Assembly (NCBI GenBank): GCA_917880885.1
Contig: OU862908.1
Coordinates: forward strand, 8,778,501-8,842,500
Direction of reading: 5' to 3'
DNA length: 64,000 bases
Source of the DNA: Limnephilus marmoratus
Taxonomy: Eukaryota > Arthropoda > Insecta > Trichoptera > Limnephilidae
Within the stretch, counting starts at the first letter, position 1, and each line of letters begins with the position of its first letter. A program made the position numbers and the translations under genes. Positions 10,081 to 40,444 of the stretch are shown here, one piece after another. Under the pieces are notes generated by a model. That model saw only the letters and a program-made list of their open reading frames with translations, was not told where the DNA came from and did no database searches.

Positions 10081-10309
10081 AGCCTGACTTATTATTCTTA
10101 TTAAAATGTTTAAGTACATAAATTTAATGCACTAACGTAATTTATTGCGACTGGATTTACCTAAAGAGTCAAAATAAATAAATAATATTTTATTGATGAT
10201 TTATACTGTATTATTACAAAAAAAACATGATTTTTGTTAGAATAACTTTTTTTTATAATACAAGGCAATATTATATAAAGACAAGTGATCTTCGAGTTCG
10301 AACTTCTTT

Positions 10310-10482
10310 GGCACCGTTGTGATTTGAAACTCGATGAAACGAAAAAGTGGCACTAAAAAGAGACAAAAATCTATAGGATTTAGCCTGCAAGATAATGTCT
10401 CCTCTTTGTGCGGTGCTTCGTAGCTTCCCCACTCTTTTCTACCTTAGTTTTCTGAAGGTTTCACTTTTACCGCGTGTGAACT
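10310..10482. repeat. Dispersed repeat, family 4, copy 2
   Basis: It matches 5094-5288 from GCACCGTTGTGATTTGAAAC through TGTGCGGTGCTTCGTAGC to TTACCGCGTGTGAACT. Confidence 0.65.
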
Positions 10483-10603
10483 AGACATTGTATTTTTCTG
10501 TGTCTTGTTCTTTTTCATATTTTTATTAGTATTATCTTCTTCAATGGTTCAATGGTATTAAAAATATATTATCCCCTTGTCTTTTATTTCGCGTTAAAAT
10601 AAA

Positions 10604-10751
10604 GGTGACCGGCCAACTCAGAAAGGTCACGATAAAAAAATGATTAAGTTAGGTTAGGGTTATCGGCAATTTTAAAATTATTTTTTCATAGCTTTTAAAG
10701 ATCTTTCTGAGGTGTTTCTCAGTTGGTTTCATTCTGAGTTGGCATGGAACC
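10604..10751. mobile_element. MITE, family 3, copy B
   Basis: The ends are GGTGACCGGCCAACTCAGAA on the left and GGTTCCATGCCAACTCAGAA read inward from the right. The interior carries TTAGGTTAGGGTTAT and AAAATTATTTTTTCATAGC, shared with the copies at 50307 and 51541. Confidence 0.65.
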
Positions 10752-10890
10752 AAAATAAAAATAGATTAACGCAAACATAGTATAGCCTTAGAGTAACAAT
10801 ATATACTCTAAGGTAGACGTCCGCCGCGCTTGGATGCTCCGAACACACTGGCGCGCTCGCAAGTGTGTGGAAGCCAGCCATTCGTTTGTC

Positions 10891-12303
10891 ATGCCTCATC
10901 CGCACGTTTGGCAAACCTCAACAAACCTTCACAAACGCAAACGTGCGGATAGGGTGTTTGGCTTGGTTTGCGTAAGTTTGCAAGCGTTTGTTGCCGATTT
11001 GCCGAGTGTCGGTTTTTCGTCACAAATCAAAGGGAATTTGCCGCAAGCGTTTGCAACGCATCCACACGTTTGTGAGCACTCAGTCTCGTCTGTGCAGTGG
11101 TGGCTAACGGACGTGAGTCGCGGTTAGTATATTCATGCGTGAGTTGTACTTCAAAATGAGTGACTGGTCAAATGTTGACGTTTACGATGCCGGGAATTCT
11201 ATCAGGGAGAGCCATGCATTTGGGACCCAAGCCATAGAGAGCATAAGGATAATAAGAAGGTTACCGATGCATGGAGTCGCGTTAGTAACTTTTTGAAGAA
11301 ACTAGTAAAGGAGCTGAAAGCCAAGAAGGAAATTTTTATATTCAGAAAACATCTAAAAAAGAAAGAAGAACGTATTCGTTTCTTCCACTTATTTTCTTGT
11401 ATTTATAATAAAAATAACTTAAGGCGATCCTATATAGTCCAAGCAAAAATCGAAGAATTTACGCCCTTTTGTGGGAGGAGTTTAAAAATACTCGAGAAAA
11501 AAGCCTTTGGAAAGGTTGGAAAAGGTATTTGAGATTTTTTTACAGGTTGATTTCGTAAAGGCCTGTAAAAACATTAACTCATTTTTTTCGCATTTTTTAA
11601 TTGTATTAAAACAGAATTTTAAAATTGATTTCACGGAACAAAGCGACGCGGAGCCTAACGTTTAGGGGCGAACAGATAAAAAAAAAAACGGGCGTGACTA
11701 GTTATGTAGCCCTTCAGTGGACGGCATAGAGTTCACTTTGAAAATCAAAATTCGTCTACTGCCGGCCGTATTGTAAAATAACAACGCGAAAATGCATATT
11801 TTATTTTATTTTGTGAACTTCGGGCGTAAATATCAATTTTTTTAGCGATTATTATAAAAGAAATTGAATTTGCTACATTAAACAATAAAACCATTTTCGA
11901 AAAGGGGTTTATAAATAGGAGAATTTGGACTTTTTACCGACTTTAAATTTTATTTTTTTATAGGCTTATTAAAAGACTTAAAAAAAACTGACCAATATTT
12001 TTTAGGGCCAAGATATGTTCTACACGCAGTATTTAATAGAAGCTTCTATAATACTTTTAAGCGATCCAATCTTCAATACAAAAACATACAATTTTGTATG
12101 ATTTTGCATTATTTACAATAGCTTCATCTTAAGCCAAATGTTATGGCCGATGCAACAACCTCGACGTCCGTCATGCTTGCCTCTTCAGAACAAACTAATG
12201 CACTCGCAAGCGTGTGGATGGCCACGTTTGAATTCCGAAATCAAGCCAAACGTTTGTAGAGATTTGGAGTTTGCGGCAAGTGGCAAACGTGCGGATGAGG
12301 CAT
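10891..12303. mobile_element. Harbinger-like element carrying a MADF remnant
   Basis: The inverted ends ATGCCTCATCCGCACGTTTG occur at 10891-10910 and, reversed, at 12284-12303. The subterminal regions are dense in CAAACG and CAAGCG motifs, which spill outward to about 10810 and 12370, so the true ends are uncertain. A broken MADF-domain frame lies inside. PIF/Harbinger elements encode a transposase plus a MADF/Myb-like partner. No transposase is visible here, so it is an internally deleted copy. Confidence 0.5.
11156..11532 (+). pseudogene. MADF-domain protein remnant (transposon-borne)
   Basis: ATG at 11156 opens MSDWSNVDV, then the frame must shift by about 11190. After that, EPCIWDPSHREHKDNKKVTD and AWSRVSNFLKKLVKEL give the core of a MADF domain (aromatic CIWDPS followed by the AW helix). 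The frame then runs on as a lysine-rich segment to the stop at 11530-11532. MADF domains bind DNA, and this one probably served the surrounding Harbinger-like element. The frameshift makes it non-functional. Confidence 0.55.
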
Positions 12304-12580
12304 CAGAGCTTGCCTGAGCTTGCGGCAAGCTGCTTGTCGCAAGCATTTGGGCAGTATGAACATAGCACGTAGCATGAACAATCTCTATGTTGATTATATC
12401 CGTCCGATGCTTTTAAAATAGAAGTCAGAAGATATTATTTATCTCTCTTTTACAAAAAAAATGTATGGAATGAATTCATTAAATTAATAAAAATTGATTT
12501 ATCAACACTGAATAGATATAAACGCCAAAAAAACACTTCTTAAAATATTTTATTTCGAATAAAAATTACCAAATTCCCGC
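12304..12580. other. AT-rich spacer before RBBP4
   Basis: Repeat debris continues to about 12370 (CTTGCGGCAAGCTGCTTG). The rest is AT-rich and featureless. Confidence 0.4.
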
Positions 12581-12726
12581 TTTTATTCCATGTCCGGTTA
12601 TTGGAATACCGAAATCAAGTTAGAAACTCGCCGGTCTTTTCGCAGTTTCGGTTTGGCGGGCAGAATTTGTGCGGCGCTGTCTTTTTATCGGGTGTTGTTT
12701 CAATCTGTGCTGTATTTTGTATCAAA
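12581..12726 (+). promoter_or_regulatory. Probable RBBP4 promoter and 5' UTR
   Basis: The 146 bp before the RBBP4 ATG is richer in GC than its surroundings, has no TATA box, and contains TTTGGCGGG at 12652-12660, close to the E2F consensus. Replication and chromatin-assembly genes are often E2F targets, so the site is plausible, but this is inference from one motif. The 86-codon frame overlapping it is not a gene. Confidence 0.35.
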
Positions 12727-31178
<18,452 letters not shown>

Positions 31179-32110
31179 GAGGGTCAGACTTGTCTTTGCA
31201 GCTTCACTTCCATTTATAAAGCTGGAGAATTCGGTTGTACCAATTCACTGGTGATTTGTATTATTCTACTGTCAATCTTACTTTCCTCGAGCCACGCCCT
31301 AACTACCGAATTAGTCAAAAGCACCTCGGATTCCGTCTCAACCTATATTTTGTTATTGTCGCAGTGAAACAGGTGTCACTTTCAAAGACTGTTAGTCTAG
31401 AAAAATACTCTATTGATTTTGTTTATCCTGGATCAAATTTTGAAACACAAAGGTTTATTTCAATTAATTCATTCACATTTTAAAATGGATTGTTTTACAT
31501 GCGTTAGCGTACGCTCGCAGCACCCGTAAAGTATTGACAGTTAGAAATAATAAGTTTTAACATGTATTGTATCTTAAATTATAGTATATTTTAATATCCT
31601 TCACGTAAAGTAAATTAATTAAAGGAAACCATTGTCTTACAATTATATTTTTCTACTGCAGTTATTAAAATTAAATGACTCAAAGTATGGTTCTTTGTTG
31701 TGAAAGTTATGAAAGAATTTTTTTTTTTAAGAATTTGATTTCTGATTCAGTAGCCGTGTAAAAGTTTTGGTTTGGATTTGTGCATATTTATAAATTCCAT
31801 GTATTTAAAAAAAGGAGTTTTTAATGTTCTAGCTTTTTATTGTGAGTGATCTTTAAAACTGCAGAGTGAATATATATTATCTCCCTAGTTTATATAACGT
31901 ACTACATAAATTATAATGTTTAAACATAAGGTCATGATAGAAAAAAGATGAGATAATCGCCGACTGATGCAAAATCTATGAAGATGATTTCCCGGCGGAA
32001 CATTTCAATGGCTAAGAATGTTTTATTTTTCATTTTAAAAATCTGTGTTTTGTCATCTGTTACATTGTGATTTCAATGAATTAAATAATAAAGAAAACAT
32101 CTTAACCGAA
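31179..32110 (+). other. RBBP4 3' UTR
   Basis: AT-rich sequence after the stop. An AATAAA at 32087-32092, followed by GAAAACATC, is a good polyadenylation signal, giving a 3' UTR of about 0.9 kb. No element interrupts it. Confidence 0.6.
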
Positions 32111-32519
32111 AAGCATTTATGTTTTTATAAATCTGTTGGAAACTTGAAGACACTCTTTTACAATAAAAATAGCAACCCTTCCCTTTTTGTACATAACTGG
32201 AAAACTTCATAGCAGGTAAAATCCAATCAATCTGATCCGAAGGCGTTGGAGTCGGTCCAATTTAAAAATATAATGGAACGATTCCGGATTTGCTCTCACT
32301 CATTCCGAAATGTGGGTGGACTGGAACCAAACAAGTTGGTTGACGAAAACATTTTTCATAAAGAAGGTGTAGTCAAAAGGTAGCAAGGAGCATTGCTTTT
32401 TGCCCTTTGTTGGCCTGCATAAAGCAAATTTTCCTCATAGCAAGTTCGCGTCAACATTACTTAGGTATTATTGCTAGATTTTCACATGCAGCAAACACTT
32501 TGTGGGAATACATAATTAT

Positions 32520-32695
32520 AATAATGACAACAAAATAACTTTGTTTAATTCCACTTTATTATATTTTAACCAACCGGTTTCGGTTCGACCTGAACCTTCA
32601 TCAACTTGAACTGAAACCGGTTTTGTTAAAAAATATAATAAAGTGTAATTACGCGAGGTTATTTTATTGTCATTATTATTACACATTGAATTTGG
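32520..32695. mobile_element. Inverted-repeat MITE
   Basis: Arms pair across a short centre. The left has AATGACAACAAAATAAC, CACTTTATTATATTTTAAC and CCGGTTTCGGTTC. The right has the complements, ending GGTTATTTTATTGTCATTAT. It is non-coding. Confidence 0.6.
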
Positions 32696-33177
32696 TAATT
32701 TGCGAGATCCCTAAACGGAGATCTAATATCGACATAGTTGCTAAGCTCTGTTCCTCGCTCCTCCTGTAGGTGCTCTGGGGTTTTTCTGATTCCTGAATGT
32801 GTTACGTTAAATTAAAGACACAATATCGACAATAATATGACACAAATGTGGCCCGTTTAACATGCTACTGAACAAACCGTTCCTTCTGAGGGTGGAAATC
32901 TTTGGAACGCTGTCTGCATTGGCTTACGCATATGTACGGTTTCGACTCATTAGGGAATTATGTAAACATTTTCATACAATCCTGTGAGTAATATACAAAA
33001 GGAACCACCACTCTGAATATAGACACAAAACACTCTGCTTTTGTTACGCACGCAGTTATACAGACACCCAAATTATTTATACGTTATAATTGAAGTGCGT
33101 TTAGTGTTGTGATTTGTGTTGGATGGTAGTGTTGTGATTTGTGATGAAGCATGTCGGAAATTTAGTAAGTGTTTGTC

Positions 33178-33332
33178 GAAAGTGACCTGTCAGGTAAGTA
33201 TGTTTTCTGAAACTGTTTGAAAATAATAAAATTCGGTAAGGCCTAGGAACCCATAATAAATTGTACAGCGTCCATGATGTGATTTTTCACAAAAACAGCG
33301 TTCTACAAATTACCCGATTATTATTATTATAG
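33178..33332 (+). mobile_element. LINE 3' end with ATT tail
   Basis: GAAAGTGACCTGTCAGGTAA through TGTACAGCGTCCATGATGTG to a run of ATT; the same family as 5353-5477 and 7677-8276. Confidence 0.6.
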
Positions 33333-33578
33333 AATTATTCTGGTATCAATATTTTTATATGCAATATCCTTGTCCTTTTTAAAATAAGTGATGTAATAAT
33401 AAATGTGGACTATGTACATTAAAAAAAAAAAAACCGTATGAACTATGAAAATTAAGTCAGAACAAAATCTAACGGCCTGCCAAAACCGTATTTAATTATG
33501 AACCAAGGGTGTGAATCCGCAAAGAAAACTTTTACTTGTAAGTTTAATATTGAAATAAACAAGAAATGACAGTGAAAA

Positions 33579-36500
33579 ATGACATTAAATGTCTTCAGCT
33601 ATTTAAGTCGCTTATCGGAGAAAATCAATCTAGAAACGGTGCTTAGTTTGGCTTTAGAAATTGTTGATATTAAAAACGAATTAGATTCTGGGTACCGTTT
33701 GCAGATAAAGCAGAATAATGAACTTGTGTTAAAAAATAGGAAGATTTTGTCCAAACTAAAAGACTGCATAAAGTTTTGTGGTGCCTACGAACGAACTAGC
33801 CATGTGATCATGACGAAAACAAAAGACTTAAAATGCAGGAGTTTTTCGAGGTTTGGTTGATTTCTTTGCTGAGCTTGACATAACCTTACAACATTTACAA
33901 TCTGTTACTGTTTTTAAGGGTACAGTTTGTCAAATAAGAGTAGAAAATATATGAGGGTGCCACTGTTGTCCAAATGGCAATACTAAACACATAACTCATG
34001 GTGTTAAAGTAAAGCCGTGTAACCCAATGACGTTACATAAATAAATAGACTCGCCATAGTCTCATATACTCAAAATATAATGTGGAAAGTAAGGAACACT
34101 CTTTTGTTTTCAGCGATTTTCAGTATAATTTCTTAATTCAAAAGTTTATTCCTGTGTGATAAAGATAGACAAAAAAATAATGTGTGTGTATGAATGCAAT
34201 GAATATAGGAGCGGGCGGCGGCGTATTGCTTGTCACTTTTTGATAGAATGTTCGCTGTCTTCTTTTCTTGAGGCCCACTAGAATAAAAGGTCCGGCTGCC
34301 CGTTGGAGTTTGATATGTCGAGCTATGCAATAAATACAATAGGGCAACGACAGTTTTCAAATGGTGGCGATTGTCATCAATACTTGTTAGAACTACTGAT
34401 TTATGTGTTGTTTTACCGCAAGCAAACAAATAAACAGAGTGTTTAGGCTGATTAGTCTACTTTAAAACAGTGAAGTTTACTTAGCAACAGAAATTTGGCT
34501 GTTGCGCGTCCAGACCCTTTACTTTAGTAGGACTTGAATTTTCTCTAATGACATGTAAAACCGCGAGCGGGAAACATGAAAATTAATTGTAATATTTATA
34601 ATAATCGATAATATTAAGTAATTTGCGTGTACTTACACATGAAATGTTATTCATTCGCCTTCACTATTATTTGCCGAGTAATTGAAACATTTTCTCATCA
34701 CACAGGAGGGCATTTTGGCACTTTTTAAATGCAATTTACTTACTGGTAAGACGCAACCTTACTCGACGCGTAGCAGTTTAGTACTAAAGTACTAGATATA
34801 GAGACCGGTACAATTGTCTTGCCTTCTTTGTCTTCCCACTTTGAGATTTCTACCCCTCGTCTAATAGTATGTAACGTCATAGGTGTAACCTACATTTTTA
34901 TAAAAAAATTAATATTTGACAGTTAAATTGGTGTTGCCAGTCTACAAATTAGTAGTTCAAGTTTTTATATTTTCTACTCTTTTTTGACAGACTTACAAAA
35001 TGACATTTTAGATGCGATCTTCGAAGTATAGTTCTCAGAAGTGTGGAAATAAATCTTGGAGAGTGATTTTTTCCAATCAAGCCGACAAAACAGCAAACTT
35101 TTCTGCAATCAATCAAATAGTTTTAATAATCCTGTATGAACGAAAAGTGAAATGCATGACTGTTTTTGGAAATACTCTAAATCAAAATCCCATTTTACTC
35201 TTGCAGTATCAGAATATTCGAAGAACTGAATTTGCTTAATATAACACCGAGCAATTAAATTGCACAATGCTAGGACGGAGCATTAGTAAAGAGTGGGAAG
35301 ATTGGAGGCATCCAGGCCAAAGTGAGAAGCGTTTATCCGCTCATTGCATTGATTGCTATGCACATCAAATGAACCTGATTGTTGAAAAATCGGTATCGCA
35401 AAATAAGGAAGTCAGAATCTTACGAGCTCTTCCCAATTTGTTTCTCTCTTCTAAACGTATTGGCAATAGTAAAACGAAAAATATTCTTATGGCGATAGTG
35501 ACATGAAAAATACCCCCCATTCCGCAGACAAGACGAAATTCAAATGTAAGAATAGTGAGAACTGTGTTTCAAGTTCTTTAAAATTCTGATATTGACAGTA
35601 ACACAATCAACCGAGCGGGCATGTTTTTGAATAAAAGACTAAACTCTTACACATTGTTCAAATTTTTTTCATAAAGTTTTATGCCTCAATGTGATATTTT
35701 GTTCCAAAAAAAAACCTTTATCCAGTGATTATTCACAGCAACATGAGTGTCTTCGAAAAGCATTAAAAATGCATGATTCTATTCATGTTTTGAAGAAATT
35801 GTTAGAAAGTGAACAAATTAAAAGTCGTGTGCGATTTAATTTTAGTTCAAATGAAACAAAGATTCTAAAAACAACCATCTTACAGCAGCAAATTTACTAG
35901 AGTGTGAAAATTTTGTAAAATTTACTCAATTTTCTTGGACACGATTTTGAGCAACGGTAAAAACTTACGATTTCTTAAATAAGCTACAATTGAAAAGCAA
36001 ACTTGACTATTTATGCCTGTAATGACTTTGCAACTGCTGATGGTGCTTTGTCAATTTTGACCACAAGCAAAGGCCAGCACGGGTGACACCTGGGACGGGT
36101 AGGGCGGATAACGTGGTGTCACCCCCCTCCCCCCCAATAAAGTTGACAAACACAAATTTCGACTTCATAAAAAATTGGTCCTTCCTGGGGGGGTGTGGGG
36201 GGTAAAGTCATTGTATGGGAATGTAGGTATGACACAAGCCATCGTATTAACAACGTTTCATCTTATTCGTTTATTTACATACTGTTTATAGAGATTTAGT
36301 TGTTGTATTAATTGAAACATTATTTAGGCCGAAATAATTCAGTTTCAAAAATAAATGTATCTCTTATTAGTTTATCTCTACTATTGAAAATATTCAAAAA
36401 CTACTGCACAAAAAAATTGTAATGCTACTTCTAGAGAGAATACTTCGAACTCTGAATTTCAAAATAGCGCCAGTTGAACAGCTGATTGCCCGATCTTATA

Positions 36501-36955
36501 GTAACTTTTCGGGAGTGATGATGTCACACAATTCACTACACAAACGGTGGTTTTCGGGGATCTTGAAAAATTAAAACTTTGACAATTATTTTAACTATTA
36601 AAACTAACTCTAAAAATAAAAATAAAATATGCAGTTATTTAAGTTAGAAGGTTTCATTAAAAATCATTCAGGAAATTCATTAAAAAAATTAAAAAAATGA
36701 GCTGGAGTTCCTTATTAGCTTACAAAATCAGATTAATTGCTTCTTTCACCGAAGCACGAAGCTTCTCAAAATTGTTTGCACCATAAGAGATGCTTCTCAA
36801 CTTTAAAAATAATAAAATTATTTTTGAGAAATACAATGAGTCAAGATAGATTAAATGAGCTATTGGCTTCAAGTGTAGGAAAATGGCTAATTCAAACCAT
36901 CCCCGATTTTAATACAAGGGTGATTGAAGTCTTTGCTCATCAAGAGGATTGATCT
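33579..36955 (+). pseudogene. Decayed hAT transposase gene (ZMYM1-like type)
   Basis: Fragments occur in the order expected for this hAT type. 33690-33800 has LKNRKILSKLKDCIKFCGAYE. Then, after a frameshift, GVFRGLVDFFAELD (from about 33839). Around 35000 is DILDAIFEV with in-frame stops. 35330-35470 has AHCIDCYAHQMNLIVEKSVS. The C-terminal dimerisation region RCFSTLKIIKLFLRNTMSQD and RLNELLASSVGKW lies at 36800-36890. Many stops, frameshifts and at least one insertion (about 33960-34980) show it is dead. Such genes cut and paste hAT elements; some have been domesticated, but not this copy. Confidence 0.75.
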
Positions 36956-37502
36956 TCTCTATAAATGTATAAAAATGTATAAAAATTATAAAAATGTATA
37001 AAAATTATATCCATTACATTTTTGATGAATGGCTCGGTGAATCACCAAACATTTAAGGCACCGGCTGCGCCTGCTTCTCGTACCAATCAGAGCTATTATG
37101 CTCTTTCTTTTATGCCATTTCATAAATAAAATCAAACTCAATTGACTTGTTATGCTGGGGTGTATTTTGATGAAAAACACACCCGCAGAATTTTTTTCAG
37201 TGTTTTTAAAATCACTTGTGAATGAATGGAGCTTGAACCACAAAATACCAGATAATGCAACTAATGTTATAAGTGAAATTCGCCTAGGTTGCCCCCATTT
37301 TGGTTGTTTTAAAAATTAAACCCACTTTGATGAATGTTATAGCAGTGGAAGAGTATTTTAAAAGTAGCTCCCATGCTTTGGCTAAATTAACTACCAGACA
37401 AAATGACTTAAACTTGCCTCCCCCAAACTAATTCAAGACGTCATCACCAGGTCCACTTATAGCATGCTGTCGAGGATTTGGTTTCCATCATTGAACCCCT
37501 TA

Positions 37503-37667
37503 GGGGGGCGTACATTAATTACGTGAGCTCAAAAAGGGGGGGGGGGTTCAGCAAAATCTCACGTTACTTGAAAAGAATATACAAAGTGGCCCAAATTTAT
37601 CTCACCAAGAGGGGGGTAGGGGTCTGGATTGGAAGAAAAACTGATCACGTAATTAATGTATGCCCCC
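37503..37667. mobile_element. PIF/Harbinger-type MITE, TTA-flanked
   Basis: 165 bp between TTA at 37500-37502 and 37668-37670, with inverted ends GGGGGGCGTACATTAATTAC and GGGGGCATACATTAATTACG. It has internal G-runs like the element at 5565. Confidence 0.75.
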
Positions 37668-37979
37668 TTAACTCAAAATGAATGGACTATTATCGAAGAT
37701 ACCATTAAGAATTAAAAAAATATTTCTTGACGTCAGTAGTGAGAAAAATGTTTCATTCTCCAAAGTAATTATTTATACTCCAGCAATGTACATGCACTTG
37801 AATCCGTATTGCGCATGCGGAGGTGACTTTCCATTTGAAGTGTATGAAATGGCGCACTTCTTGAATAAAGTGATAAAAACCAGATTTTCGAAGGTTCACA
37901 AAGACAATTATATTTTTGGACCCAAGGTTCTAGCAATATGGAGGAATGAGCGAAAGCCACTTTCAAATTACAACTAATG

Positions 37980-38390
37980 AAATTGACAGTGGAGCATCAT
38001 ATTTGACATCTATTTCAAGACAATCTAATGACAACTTAAGACGATTCTTCTTCATCATCCACAGCTGAACCATCATCTTCTTTTTGGAACATATATGATA
38101 AAACGTGGTGGCTCCAAAGCAGCTGCATTGCTAAAAGTGAAAAAATACGAGAAGCTCATCATGCACAGAAAGGAAGATCCTTTGAAGTGGTGAGAATAGA
38201 GGAGGCAGGTGTGCCCTCATCCTTAAATGATGAAGACAATACTATGCGTATTTCCAACTTCAGTCCTTCCACATGAGGGTTCCCACCAGAACAGTCATGA
38301 TAATTAGTGACAAAAGAAATAGACTGAATCCTGAAAAGATATCTCAGATGATGTTTATTAGCACTAATATGAATTTTGTTTAGGTTAGTT
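37980..38390 (+). pseudogene. Second hAT transposase remnant (C-terminal part)
   Basis: 38170-38190 encodes EDPLKW, and 38308-38385 encodes ISDKRNRLNPEKISQMMFI, with LCVFPTSV between. These are the ordered landmarks of the hAT dimerisation domain (DPLxWW, patSvpsER, RNRLxPE). Stops and frame changes interrupt it. It is a different hAT type from the one at 33579-36955. The open frame at 37678-37977 just upstream is unidentified. Confidence 0.65.
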
Positions 38391-38445
38391 TTTTTTTCAT
38401 AAATGGATGTTTTGAATTATCATAAAATGTAGGTACAAATAATAA

Positions 38446-38600
38446 GGGAACGTACCCATACTACGTGGCCAACTTTTTGCAATTTTTAACCCCCCCCCCC
38501 CCCCCGGTAACCAAAAACCTAAGCCCCCCGCCTCATTTGTACCAAGCGTGGTATCTCGAAGACCCCCCCTGAACAGGTCACGTAGTATGGGTACGTTCCC
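38446..38600. mobile_element. PIF/Harbinger-type MITE with C-runs, copy 2
   Basis: Flanked by TAA at 38443-38445 and 38601-38603, with ends GGGAACGTACCCATACTACG and its inverted partner GGGAACGTACCCATACTACG. It is the reverse of the copy at 5565-5729. Confidence 0.75.
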
Positions 38601-38624
38601 TAATGAGTTCAATGACGGTTGGTC

Positions 38625-38905
38625 CACTTCAAAGATATTGAAATATAAGAGATGTGCTATCCGCAGTTTTTACTAGGTGGGACGCGCTTCGGATGTCGCC
38701 GATATTGTTTACCAATTAATGAATAAACTAAACAAACGTTAAACTAAATTAACGAATTCTGTCCATATTCAAACTATATTGTTAACTAATACTAATGCAC
38801 ACAATAAAAAAATTAACGAAATGAACAAATTCTTTTCGTTTGCAAACTACTCCGATTAGGTAGTAGTCCGCCGACAGTTACGCAGACATCATAGCAAAAC
38901 TCTTT
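38625..38905. repeat. Dispersed element, left member of an inverted pair
   Basis: It contains TTCAAAGATATTGAAATATA, GTCGCCGATATTGTTTACCA and AACGAAATGAACAAATTCTT. The reverse complement of the whole ordered set lies at 40915-41220. Confidence 0.6.
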
Positions 38906-39871
38906 TGTATTTGATTATCTTTGGTCGACTTCCAATCTACGATGTTTTATTATTATTTAATTCCACATTCACTATACAAAGTATATACACATTCCGAAAC
39001 TCAGTAGCCACTTATTTATGTTACAGTTTTAAAATATTGAGCTGGCCAGAAATGGTACTGGATTCAGTACTTGCATAAAAAAATTGTACAAAAAAATTTA
39101 TTTTTTCCTAATAAACTAAGTAATAAATATCTGTAATAAATTTCCTTCAGTGCATACCTGTTTTATGTTTTCCCTAATGAAAACACTAATAATTTTATGA
39201 TATAATGTTGTTTTTAAAATATACATTTTTTTATTATATTCATGCTATAAGTTTACGTTCATTCTTTCAGTTAATGCTTTGTTTGTATTTCTGTATACAT
39301 ATATGTTCGCTCCATACGTTTTTGTTTATATTTAAGTGTGCTATTTGTTTTTAACTAAGAACACCACATGTTGAGTGTCATTTGAATAATAATAATAAAA
39401 TCAAATCTTGAAAAGCAAATACCCAAGGTGTTTTATTTTTGAATTCCCGCATTACAACTTAATATTATAATGGACAACATTTATTTTTAAGTCAAGAATA
39501 AATCATCGATTCAGTATTTGATGATTTACAACCATTACTCAAAACGATACAACACTGATCGATGAATTGGCTCCAATTTGGACCTGAATGATTTGGATTT
39601 TAACTTTTTTTAGAAATTTTATTACTGTAATTAACTAACTAACCATCACGCCGTTTACCTACAGGGGTAGGCAGAGAGGACGGACCACCAAACAACTCGG
39701 TCTTGGCACACATTCCTTGCCCACATTCCTAACAAATTTAATGCAACATTGTCTGTATTTTTCTTTTGTTACTTACCAGAATTTTGATAATGACGTGTAA
39801 AAGAGACAACTTTTTATTTGATGGATCTTAGTATTACGGATGGTCATTTTGACTTGCTCAATAAACTGTGC
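38906..39871. other. AT-rich spacer with a LINE-tail fragment
   Basis: At 39655-39720 the phrase TTTACCTACAGGGGTAGGCA resembles tails common in lepidopteran retrotransposons. Otherwise nothing is recognised. Confidence 0.4.
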
Positions 39872-40205
39872 ATAATAATAATAATAATACTTTGATGATT
39901 TATACAGCGCCGTTTTTGTGAAAAATCACCTCAAGGTGCTGTACAAACTTAAAATACATTTCTAAAATTAAAAAAACTACAAGCTAGACAAACAATTAAA
40001 AACAACTTATGGCTAAAAATTGCATACACCGGTTCATTGATCACCGATACGAAAATATATGTACAATATTTTGATCAATGAATGCGATGCTGCCTAAAAA
40101 TTAATGAAAACAGGACCATACTTACCTGGGAGGTCGCTTGAAATTAACACTGTATATTGTCCATTTAAAGAAATTTAGATAGAGTTCGCACGCAGAGGAC
40201 ATAAT
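39872..40205 (-). mobile_element. LINE 3' UTR, reverse orientation
   Basis: An ATA run at the left, then TACAGCGCCGTTTTTGTGAA, GGTTCATTGATCACCGATAC and CTTACCTGGGAGGTCG. It is the reverse complement of 7980-8276. Confidence 0.7.
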
Positions 40206-40444
40206 TGTGAATACATGTTATTATAACAAATGAAACTAGTTTAGATATAAAAATACTCTTTTATAGTATAAAATTAACAGAGATTAGACATATTATACCA
40301 AATTATTAAAACAAAATTAATGGCTCCAGGTAAACCGGTTAACTGACAATTAGTATTTCTCTAAGACTAACCGGCTGAGCGGTTGCAATGTATAAAATAT
40401 CAGATGTTTAACGCAGTGAAATAATTTCAATATTTCAACAGATT

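Noticed and set aside
37678..37977. 99-codon frame as a host exon
   Set aside because: No recognisable domain or convincing splice sites; it lies between a MITE and a hAT remnant and is more likely transposon debris.
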